Source: Paractinoplanes ovalisporus (GTDB lineage Bacteria; Actinomycetota; Actinomycetes; Mycobacteriales; Micromonosporaceae). From it: a stretch of DNA of 64,000 nt. How positions within the stretch are numbered: position 1 is the first letter of the stretch; each line of letters starts with the position of its first letter. The notes beneath the pieces are model-generated. The model saw only the letters and a program-made list of their open reading frames with translations, had not been told where the DNA came from and searched no databases. Below are positions 57,578 through 64,000 of the stretch, in pieces. Location of the stretch: the NCBI RefSeq assembly GCF_016834655.1, contig NZ_JAENHP010000022.1, positions 121,724-185,723 on the forward strand. Reading direction: 5' to 3'. The position numbers were made by a program, and so were the translations under genes.

Positions 57578-58338
57578 GTGGCACCGGCATCTTCGCCCCG
57601 GCCCCGGGCCGCGCCCCCCTGCGCAGCGTGGTGGCCAGCCAGATCCGCATGGAACTGACCTTGACCGCGCGCCGGGGCGAGGCCGTCGTGCTGGCCCTGG
57701 CCGTCCCGTTGCTGGTGATGCTGGGCGCGGGCCTGACCGAGGTCACCAACGTGCCCGGCGACGACCGGCTCGCCTTCGTGGTCCCCGGTGTGCTCGCGCT
57801 GACCGTGATGTCGACCGCGTTCACCGGCCAGGCGATCACCACCGGCTACGAGCGCAGTTACGGCGTGCTCAAGCGGCTCGGCGCCTCCCCGCTCACCCGG
57901 CCCGGGCTGCTCCTCGCGAAGATCGCCGCGGTGCTGGGCCTGATCGTGGTGCAGCTGATCGTGCTCGCGGCGGTGGGGGTCGCCGTCGGCTGGCGGCCCC
58001 ACTTCGAGGCGCTGCTGCCCGCGCTCGGCGTCACCGTGCTCGCCGCCGCGGCGTACAGCGGCCTGGCTCTTCTCATGGCCAGCCTGCTGCGCCCCGAGGC
58101 CACCACCGGCGCCGCCACCCTGATCTACGTGCTGATGCTGGCCGCCGGCGGCATCATGTTCGCCGCCCCCGACCTGGGCACGGCCGGGTGGTTCCTGCTT
58201 CCCCTGGCCGCTCATGCCGAGGCGTTGCGCAGCACCCTCTCGTACGGGGGAAGCGTTCCGACCGCCATCTGGCTGAGCCTCGGCGCGTGGGCCGTGGTGC
58301 TCGTGACCGTGGCCGCCAAGAAGTTCCGCTGGGAGTAG
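57574..58338 (+). CDS. ABC-2 type permease
   Basis: A 254-residue membrane protein with six TM segments. The ABC-2 signature is VLKRLGASPLTRPGLLLAKI after the second TM. It overlaps its ATPase (ATGA). After it come 114 bases with an inverted repeat and then a second exporter operon. Confidence 0.9.
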   Translation: MSGTGIFAPAPGRAPLRSVVASQIRMELTLTARRGEAVVLALAVPLLVMLGAGLTEVTNVPGDDRLAFVVPGVLALTVMSTAFTGQAITTGYERSYGVLKRLGASPLTRPGLLLAKIAAVLGLIVVQLIVLAAVGVAVGWRPHFEALLPALGVTVLAAAAYSGLALLMASLLRPEATTGAATLIYVLMLAAGGIMFAAPDLGTAGWFLLPLAAHAEALRSTLSYGGSVPTAIWLSLGAWAVVLVTVAAKKFRWE

Positions 58339-58370
58339 TGGAGCCAAGGCAGTAAGCAGAGCCAGGGCGA

Positions 58371-58398
58371 TAGGTGTCCACCGTTCGGTTGACACCTA
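58371..58398. promoter_or_regulatory. Dyad upstream of the second exporter operon
   Basis: TAGGTGTC and GACACCTA (58371-58378, 58391-58398) are perfect inverted arms with a 12-nt spacer, 55 bp before the next ATPase ATG. A likely binding site for the two-component regulator encoded at the end of the operon. Confidence 0.6.
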
Positions 58399-58452
58399 CT
58401 GACGGCCGAGCGGTCGTCCCTCCACGAAGGAAAAGCCAGCAGTATCGATGGC

Positions 58453-59289
58453 ATGACAGCCATTGAGGTTCGGGGCCTGCGCAAGGCCTACCGCGGGCAC
58501 GAGGTGGTCCGCGGCATCGATCTCGAAGTGGGCCGCGGCGAGGTGTTCGCGCTGCTCGGCCCGAACGGCGCCGGCAAGACCACCACCACCGAGATCCTCG
58601 AGGGGCACCGCCGCCGCGACGCGGGCGAGGTGCGGGTGCTCGGGGCCGATCCGGGGACGGCCGGCCCGGACTGGCGGGCCCGGATCGGCATCGTCCTGCA
58701 GAACACGGAGGACGCCGCCGACCTGACGGCGACCGAGATGGTGCGGCACATCGCCGGGTTCTACCCCGATTCCCGCCCGGTCGCCGAGGTGATCGGCCTG
58801 GTCGGGCTCGAGGAGAAGAAGAACAGCCGCATCCGTACGCTCTCCGGCGGTCAGCGCCGCCGGCTCGACGTCGCGCTCGGCATCGTCGGGCGCCCCGAAC
58901 TGCTGTTCCTCGACGAGCCGACGACCGGGTTCGACCCCGAGGCCCGCCGCCACTTCTGGGACCTGATCCGCACGCTGGCCGCCGAGGGCACGACGATCCT
59001 GCTCACCACCCACTACCTGGAGGAGGCCGAGGCGCTGGCCGACCGGCTGGCCGTGCTGGCGGCCGGGCAGATCGTCGCCGAGGGCACCCCGGCCACGCTC
59101 GGCGGCCGGGCCCAGGCGGGCGCGCGGGTCACCTGGCACGAGAACGGCGTGGCGCGCACCGAGCAGGTCGACGACCCGACCCCGCTGCTGCGCAAACTCG
59201 TCGCCGCCGACACCGACCTGAGAACGCTGACCGTCACCCGGCCGACCCTCGAGGACATCTACCTCAACCTGATCGGAGCGCACCGATGA
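58453..59289 (+). CDS. ABC-2 exporter ATP-binding protein
   Basis: A 278-residue ATPase with Walker A GPNGAGKTT, signature TLSGGQRRRLDVALGI, Walker B LLFLDEPTTGFD and H-loop ILLTTHYLEEAEAL. -10-like CAGTAT (58440-58445) ends 7 nt before the ATG. Its permease overlaps (ATGA), then kinase and regulator follow, so the 58453-61797 operon is an exporter with its own two-component system. The substrate is unknown. Confidence 0.93.
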   Translation: MTAIEVRGLRKAYRGHEVVRGIDLEVGRGEVFALLGPNGAGKTTTTEILEGHRRRDAGEVRVLGADPGTAGPDWRARIGIVLQNTEDAADLTATEMVRHIAGFYPDSRPVAEVIGLVGLEEKKNSRIRTLSGGQRRRLDVALGIVGRPELLFLDEPTTGFDPEARRHFWDLIRTLAAEGTTILLTTHYLEEAEALADRLAVLAAGQIVAEGTPATLGGRAQAGARVTWHENGVARTEQVDDPTPLLRKLVAADTDLRTLTVTRPTLEDIYLNLIGAHR

Positions 59290-60077
59290 GCACCCTCTCC
59301 TTCGGGGTCAGCCGCGGCCACGTCGAGCTGCTCCAGTTCCTCCGCGACCGCACGGCCATGATCTTCACGTTCGCGTTCCCGGCGATGCTGCTGCTCCTGT
59401 TCGGCACGATCTTCTCCGACTCGTACGACCAGCCCGGCGTCAGTGCCGCCCACGTCTTCTCGGCCAGCATGATCGCGTACGGGATCCTCACCACCGCCTT
59501 TGTGACCATGGGCGCGGGCCTGGCGCTGGACCGGGAGGACGGCACCCTCAAACGCCTGCACGGCACGCCGATCACCGCCACGTCGTACGTACTCGGGAAA
59601 TTGCTTTTAGTGGCTTTTCTCGCCGTGGCCGAGGCGATCATCCTGGTCGCGGTGGGCGCGCTGGTCTTCGGCATGTCGTTGCCGGACGCGTCGCACTGGC
59701 TGGCCTTCGTGTGGATCTTCCTGCTCTCGGTGATCTCGTCATCGCTGCTGGGGATGGCGATCAGCGTGATCGTCAAGCACGGCCGCACGGCCGGCGCGAT
59801 CCTCAACGTGCCGGTGGTGGCCCTGCAGTTCATCTCGGGCGTGTTCATCTACCCGGTGATCCAGCTGCCGTCGTGGCTGATCACGATCGCGTCGTTCTTC
59901 CCGGTGAAGTGGAGTGCCCAGGGCTTCCGGTACGTCTTCCTGCCCGACGGCATGCGGGTCAACGAGGCGGCCGGGCAGTGGGAGCTGGGCCGCATCGCCC
60001 TGATCCTGGGCGCGTGGTGTGTGATCGGATTGGTGCTGTGCCTGATGACCTTCCGGTGGACGCGGCCCGACCAGTGA
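59286..60077 (+). CDS. ABC-2 type permease
   Basis: A 263-residue membrane protein with six TM segments. The signature is LDREDGTLKRLHGTPITATSY, of the ABC-2 permease type. It overlaps the ATPase stop (ATGA) and the kinase start (GTGA). Membrane part of the second exporter. Confidence 0.92.
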   Translation: MSTLSFGVSRGHVELLQFLRDRTAMIFTFAFPAMLLLLFGTIFSDSYDQPGVSAAHVFSASMIAYGILTTAFVTMGAGLALDREDGTLKRLHGTPITATSYVLGKLLLVAFLAVAEAIILVAVGALVFGMSLPDASHWLAFVWIFLLSVISSSLLGMAISVIVKHGRTAGAILNVPVVALQFISGVFIYPVIQLPSWLITIASFFPVKWSAQGFRYVFLPDGMRVNEAAGQWELGRIALILGAWCVIGLVLCLMTFRWTRPDQ

Positions 60078-61183
60078 CCTCGGAACCGCGCGCCCTGTTC
60101 TGGGACGCCTACCTGGTGCTGATCTCGATCGTGGTGGTGGCCGCGGTCCTGACCACCCAGGGCCCGGCCCTCGCCACCCGACTCGGGTCGGCGGGGGCGC
60201 TCGCCGCCATCGTGGTGCTGCACCTCGCGATCGGCCGGCGGCTGATCCGGGCCGACCGGGCCAGCCGTCTGCTGCTGGCCGTCCACCTGGTGCTGTTCGC
60301 CACCGCGGTCACGCTCGTGCCGAACGCGAACTGGCTGTTGTTCGGCGTGATCCCGCTGGTCTTCCAGATGGTGCCGCTGCGCCCGGCGGTGATCGGGGTG
60401 GTCGTGGCGAACGCCGCGCTGCCCGTCTCGGGCCTGATCCTGCGCCCCGACGAGCTCGGCATGAACCTGGTGATCGCCGCCATCTCGGCCGCCGCCGGCA
60501 TCTGGCTCGGCTACTGGATCACCCGCGTGGTCGAGCAGAGCCACGAGCGGCAGCGGCTCATCGACGAGCTGGAGAGCAGCCGGGCCGAGGTCGCCCGCCT
60601 CTCCCGCGAGGCCGAGCGGGCCCGCCTCTCGGCCGAGATCCACGACACCCTCGCGCAGGGTTTCACCAGCATCATCGCGTTGCTGCAGGCGACCGACCCC
60701 GATCTGAAGGACGACCGGATCGCGCTCGCCGTGCGGACCGCCCGCGAGAACCTGGCCGAGGCGCGGTCGCTCGTGGCGGCGCTGTCGCCCGCGCCTCTGA
60801 CCTCAGGGTCACTGCCTTCCGCCGTACGGCGTCAGGTGGACCGCTTCCACGAGGAGTCGGGCGTGACGGCGGGTTTCCGCGTGACCGGCGACGAACGGGA
60901 ACTGCCCACGGCGGTGGAGGTGGTGCTGTTGCGGGCGGCGCAGGAGGCGTTGACCAACGTACGGCGTCACGCCGGCGCCCGGGAAGCGGCGGTGCTGCTC
61001 GCCTACACTGCGGCCTCGGTCCGGCTCGTGGTGCGCGACGACGGGCGTGGTTTCGTGCCGGGGGCCGCCGACGGTTACGGGCTGGCCGGGATGCGGTCGC
61101 GGGCGGAACAGGTCAGGGGAGACGTGCGGGTGGTCAGTGACCCCGACACCGGCACGACGGTCGAGGTGGAGGTGCCGGCGTGA
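60074..61183 (+). CDS. Sensor histidine kinase (HisKA_3)
   Basis: A 369-residue kinase with about five to six TM segments in residues 10-150. The phosphoacceptor is RARLSAEIHDTLAQGFTSI, with His in IHDTLAQG, and the ATPase domain has AAQEALTNVRRHAG, DDGRGF and GLAGMRSRAEQ. GTG start overlaps the permease stop; the regulator's ATG or GTG overlaps its own stop. Likely senses the exported compound or its damage. Confidence 0.94.
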   Translation: MTSEPRALFWDAYLVLISIVVVAAVLTTQGPALATRLGSAGALAAIVVLHLAIGRRLIRADRASRLLLAVHLVLFATAVTLVPNANWLLFGVIPLVFQMVPLRPAVIGVVVANAALPVSGLILRPDELGMNLVIAAISAAAGIWLGYWITRVVEQSHERQRLIDELESSRAEVARLSREAERARLSAEIHDTLAQGFTSIIALLQATDPDLKDDRIALAVRTARENLAEARSLVAALSPAPLTSGSLPSAVRRQVDRFHEESGVTAGFRVTGDERELPTAVEVVLLRAAQEALTNVRRHAGAREAAVLLAYTAASVRLVVRDDGRGFVPGAADGYGLAGMRSRAEQVRGDVRVVSDPDTGTTVEVEVPA

Positions 61184-61797
61184 TCCGGATCCTGTTGGTG
61201 GACGACCACCCGGTGGTGCGGCACGGCCTGCGCGGGATGCTCGAGGCGGAACCCGACCTGACCGTGATCGGCGAGGCCTCCTCCGGCGACGAGGGTGTCG
61301 CGCTCGCCGTCGAGCTGCGCCCCGACGTCGTGCTGATGGACCTGCGGATGCCGGGCGGCGACGGGGTGTCGGCCACCGAGCGGATCGTGGCCGAGGCTTC
61401 CGGCGTACGCGTGATGGTGCTGACCACGTACGAATCGGACCGTGACATCCTGCGCGCGATCGAGGCCGGCGCCGGGGGTTACCTGCTCAAGGACGCCTCA
61501 CCGGCCGAGCTGGCCGACGCCGTGCGGGCCACCGCCCGGGGCGAGACCGTGCTGGCCCCGAGCGTGGCGTCGACGCTGGTGCGACAGGTGCGCAAGCCCG
61601 CGCCGCCCGCCCTCTCGGCCCGCGAGACCGAGGTGCTGCGCCTGGTGGCGAGGGGCCTGACCAACGCCGACATCGGCAAGCAGCTGTTCATCTCCGAGGC
61701 CACCGTCAAGACCCACCTGTTGCGCGCCTTCAACAAGCTCGACGTGGCCGACCGCACGGCCGCCGTCACCACCGCCATGGAGAACGGGCTGCTCTGA
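61180..61797 (+). CDS. LuxR/NarL-family response regulator
   Basis: A 205-residue regulator. Receiver: IRILLVDDHPVVRHGLRGML, phospho-Asp in DVVLMDLRMPGGDG, Lys in GYLLKDAS. LuxR helix-turn-helix: LSARETEVLRLVARGLTN to THLLRAFNKLDV. Starts with GTG inside the kinase stop (GTGA). Closes the operon and probably acts on it, perhaps at the dyad 58371. Confidence 0.95.
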   Translation: MIRILLVDDHPVVRHGLRGMLEAEPDLTVIGEASSGDEGVALAVELRPDVVLMDLRMPGGDGVSATERIVAEASGVRVMVLTTYESDRDILRAIEAGAGGYLLKDASPAELADAVRATARGETVLAPSVASTLVRQVRKPAPPALSARETEVLRLVARGLTNADIGKQLFISEATVKTHLLRAFNKLDVADRTAAVTTAMENGLL

Positions 61798-61997
61798 GGC
61801 TTTCCCCGCCCTTGACGGGCACACCCTCCAGCACCGAGCCGCCGCCGGCCAGGGCGGGCGCCACGGTCCGGAGATGGCACGTATCCAGGGCTCAGGTTCA
61901 CAGGAACCGCCAAGCAGGCGCACAGGGCAGGGCGAGGGGGAACGCGCACCGTTGCTGAGGTGTCCATCAGTGGGGACCTCAACGAACGGAGGCACGG

Positions 61998-62258
61998 ATG
62001 AAACGGGAGTCCGGCCGGCGAAGTGCCGCGCTGCTCACCGGCGTCCTGGTGGCGGCCAGCGCGGTGGGGACCGCAGCGGTGGCCGCCGCCGCGTACGCGT
62101 CCGAGAAGTCTGATACCGCGGTGACCATAAGCACCGATTCCGAAAGCGGCACGTCGTCGACCACGACCGACGAGTGGCCGTCGCTGTCCGGTGACAGTGG
62201 CAGCGACAGCAACAGCGGCAGCAGCGGCGGGCAGTCCGCGACCTCCGGAGGGTCCTGA
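61998..62258 (+). CDS. Small secreted or anchored protein heading an ApbE operon
   Basis: An 86-residue protein. One hydrophobic segment (about residues 10-32, ALLTGVLVAASAVGTAAVAA) could be a signal peptide or anchor, then a Ser/Thr/Asp/Gly-rich tail (ISTDSESGTSSTTTDEWP). GGAGG lies 6 nt before the ATG. One base separates its stop from the ApbE ATG. ApbE transferases modify Ser/Thr of FMN-binding proteins, so the Ser/Thr-rich tail might be a partner, but it lacks a recognisable FMN_bind domain. Function unknown. Confidence 0.7.
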   Translation: MKRESGRRSAALLTGVLVAASAVGTAAVAAAAYASEKSDTAVTISTDSESGTSSTTTDEWPSLSGDSGSDSNSGSSGGQSATSGGS

Positions 62259-62259
62259 C

Positions 62260-63246
62260 ATGCCGCTCATCGAGACATTGCCGGTCGGGGCCGACACCGC
62301 GCAGTGGGAGGTCTGGGGCACCGTCGCCCGGGTTGTCGTCACCGATCCGGCGCGCTTCGCAGGGGCCTCGCGTGACGCCCGAGCTTCGCGTGACGCCCAA
62401 GCCTCGCGTGACGCCCAAGCCTCGTTGGTGGCTCGGGCCGCAGACCTGGTCCGTGACGAGCTGGGCGCGGTCGAGCTGGCCTGCAGCCGGTTCCGCGACG
62501 ACTCCGAGCTGCGTCGCGCCGGCCGGGCCGGTGGCCGTCCGGTCATGGTCAGCCCGCTGCTGGCCGAACTGGTCGCCGCGGCGCTGACCGCGGCCCGCGA
62601 GACCGGCGGCGACGTCGACCCGACCGTGGGCGCGGCGCTGTGCGGCCTCGGCTACGACCGGGACTTCGCCGCGCTGACCGGGCGTCAGGTGGCGCCGGCG
62701 GTCCGTGTCTTCGCCACGCCCGACTGGCGGTCGGTGCGGTTACGCGGCTGCGAACTGACCGTGCCCGACGGCGTGCAGCTCGACCTGGGCGCCACGGCCA
62801 AGGCGGTCACCGCCGACCGGGCCGCCGAGCGGGTCGCGGCCGAACTCGGTGCAGGGGTGCTGGTCGCGCTGGGCGGCGACATCGCCACCGCCGGCCCGGG
62901 CCCCGAGGGCGGCTGGCGGATCCTGGTGCAGGACCGCCCGGGCGACCCGGCGTGCACCGTACGCCTCCCGGCCGGCGCCGCCCTGGCCACCTCGAGCACC
63001 GCGTCGCGCACCTGGGGCCGCCCGGGCGAGCTGCTGCACCACATCGTCGACCCGCGCACCGGCCGCCCGGTCCCGCGAGTCTGGCGTACGGTCTCGGTCG
63101 CCGCCTCGTCGTGCCTGCGGGCCAACACCCTCACCACCGCCGCGATCGTCCGCGGCCACGACGCTCCGGCCCTGCTCGGCGGCGCACCCAGCCGTCTCGT
63201 CACCCCCGACCTCGACGTGCTGCGCCTGGGCGGGTGGCCGTTGTGA
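62260..63246 (+). CDS. apbE: ApbE family FAD:protein FMN transferase
   Basis: A 328-residue enzyme, by family the transferase that attaches FMN from FAD to a Thr or Ser of partner proteins with Mg2+. It has DPTVGAALCGLGYDRDFAALTG, LDLGATAKAVTADRAAERVA, VALGGDIATAGPGPEGGWRI, ALATSSTASRTW and HHIVDPRTGRPVPRVW. The second and last are the nucleotide- and metal-binding motifs of the family. An unusual ASRDAR/ASRDAQ repeat sits near the N-terminus (about residues 36-55). No signal peptide, so it may act in the cytoplasm or use another route. ATG 62260 has GGAGGG upstream; GTGA coupling to the next gene. Confidence 0.9.
   Translation: MPLIETLPVGADTAQWEVWGTVARVVVTDPARFAGASRDARASRDAQASRDAQASLVARAADLVRDELGAVELACSRFRDDSELRRAGRAGGRPVMVSPLLAELVAAALTAARETGGDVDPTVGAALCGLGYDRDFAALTGRQVAPAVRVFATPDWRSVRLRGCELTVPDGVQLDLGATAKAVTADRAAERVAAELGAGVLVALGGDIATAGPGPEGGWRILVQDRPGDPACTVRLPAGAALATSSTASRTWGRPGELLHHIVDPRTGRPVPRVWRTVSVAASSCLRANTLTTAAIVRGHDAPALLGGAPSRLVTPDLDVLRLGGWPL
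62365..62424 (+). repeat. 18-bp tandem repeats near the apbE 5' end
   Basis: Units at 62365, 62383, 62401 and a partial at 62419 encode ASRDAR, ASRDAQ, ASRDAQ and AS. The last two full units differ from each other by one base. In frame. Confidence 0.92.
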
Positions 63247-64000
63247 CCGACGCGCTGTGGTATTTCGCCCGCGGCAGCGGCGTCATCTCGCTGGTGCTGC
63301 TCACGGTGGTGGTCGCGCTGGGCATCGGGTCCCGCAGCGGCCGCCCGGCGTTCGGCCTGCCCCGGTTCGCGGTGAACCTGCTGCACCGCAACGCCGCCCT
63401 GCTGTCCGTGGTCTTCCTGGTCGGGCATGTGGTCAGCCTGCTCTTCGACCCGTACGCCCAATTGCGGCTCTTCGACCTGGTCGTGCCGTTCGTCGGCAAC
63501 TACCGGCCGGTCTGGCAGGGCCTGGGCACGCTCGCCTTCGACCTCGTGCTCGCCATCGTGATCACCAGCCTGCTGCGTCAGCGCCTCGGCGCCCGGGCCT
63601 GGCGGGCCGTGCACTGGCTGGCCTACCTGTGCTGGCCGATCGCGCTGATGCACGGCCTCGGCACCGGCTCGGACAACGGCACGGTCTGGCTCTGGGCGAT
63701 CTCGGCCGTGTGCGCCGCCGTGGTCCTGGCCGCCATCGTCTGGCGCCTGACTCCGACGTTCACCCGCTTCCCTCAGCGCACCCCGCGCCACATCAACCCG
63801 CGCCTGCGTTCCGACTCCCAGCCCGCCCAGTCCGTCACCGCTTCGGCCTGGCCTGGGAACCCGTCGTCGGCTCGGAGTGGCGCTTCGTCGGCGGCCCGGC
63901 CCGGCTATTCGTCGTCGGCTGGGAGTGGCGCTCCGACGGCGGCCCGAGCCGAGTACCCGTCGGCGGCTGGGAGTGGCGCTTCGTCGGCGGCCCGGCCCGG
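63243..64000 (+). CDS. Ferric-reductase-like transmembrane protein with repeat tail, partial
   Basis: The first 252 residues are in the window; the 3' end is cut. Six TM segments (first YFARGSGVISLVLLTVVVALG) with paired His in TM-flanking positions (NLLHRNAALLSVVFLVGHVVS and WRAVHWLAYLCWPIALMHGLG), matching a haem-binding ferric-reductase-like core that moves electrons across the membrane. After residue 195 comes a low-complexity tail of Ser/Ala/Gly/Arg-rich 16-residue repeats that runs off the window. GTG start overlaps the apbE stop (GTGA). Together with ApbE it probably feeds electrons to a flavinylated protein encoded downstream. Confidence 0.85.
   Translation, partial: MTDALWYFARGSGVISLVLLTVVVALGIGSRSGRPAFGLPRFAVNLLHRNAALLSVVFLVGHVVSLLFDPYAQLRLFDLVVPFVGNYRPVWQGLGTLAFDLVLAIVITSLLRQRLGARAWRAVHWLAYLCWPIALMHGLGTGSDNGTVWLWAISAVCAAVVLAAIVWRLTPTFTRFPQRTPRHINPRLRSDSQPAQSVTASAWPGNPSSARSGASSAARPGYSSSAGSGAPTAARAEYPSAAGSGASSAARP
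63861..64000 (+). repeat. 48-bp tandem repeats in the ferric-reductase-like gene, cut by the window end
   Basis: Units start at 63861, 63909 and 63957. They encode 16-residue units of the PSSARSGASSAARPGY kind. Unit 3 is incomplete at the window end, so the copy number is unknown. Confidence 0.9.

Overview
This window is very GC-rich (about 70 percent) with strong G/C third-position bias, many GTG starts, translationally coupled ATGA/GTGA junctions and actinobacterial promoters. The gene set (F420-type PPOX protein, CobF, LuxR-type two-component systems, several lipoproteins, GH92 mannosidases, WYL regulator, LigD polymerase domain) suggests a chromosomal segment of a filamentous actinomycete, plausibly a Micromonosporaceae member such as Actinoplanes. 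The genus is an inference. I see no tRNA, rRNA, CRISPR, insertion sequence or prophage gene.

Layout: 1-2024 is the end of an oligopeptide ABC transporter operon plus a CBM6-type anchored protein. 2069-11310 holds Hsp20, a cupin, an ABC exporter with its own two-component system, an SOS-controlled dinB, a divergent HxlR/quinone-reductase pair, cobF and two lipoproteins. 11313-19803 is all minus strand: an MFS protein, a DUF6236-like protein, a PLP decarboxylase coupled to an MFS transporter, and a GGDEF-EAL protein. 19974-38076 contains two GH92 mannosidases, with a large unknown protein, GNATs, TetR regulators, nadE and an SDR between them. 38166-46984 contains a PhzF-like protein, a second two-component system, a SMI1 protein, an ArsR-SRPBCC fusion, a WYL regulator and a LigD polymerase domain. 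47518-52211 is a sugar ABC transporter with its LacI regulator. 52555-56596 carries a DUF1932-type dehydrogenase, an MmcQ protein, an epoxide hydrolase and RNase HI. 56666-61797 is two ABC-2 exporters with a third two-component system. 61998-64000 is the start of an ApbE/ferric-reductase-like operon that runs off the end.

How the parts connect: four near-identical 14-bp palindromes (TGACAWCGWTGTCA) lie upstream of both GH92 genes, the sugar-binding protein gene and the lacI gene. This predicts one LacI regulon for secreted mannan or N-glycan trimming and uptake of the released sugar. A second theme is short tandem repeats. They are inserted in frame in conserved proteins (decarboxylase, DUF1932 dehydrogenase, HxlR, ApbE, ferric-reductase-like protein) and laid out as non-coding arrays anchored on gene 3' ends (lacI, mmcQ, the 47088 gene, a histidine kinase). 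A third is leaderless transcription: in about 17 genes a TANNNT-like -10 box ends 5 to 9 nt before the start codon, which helped choose many starts here.
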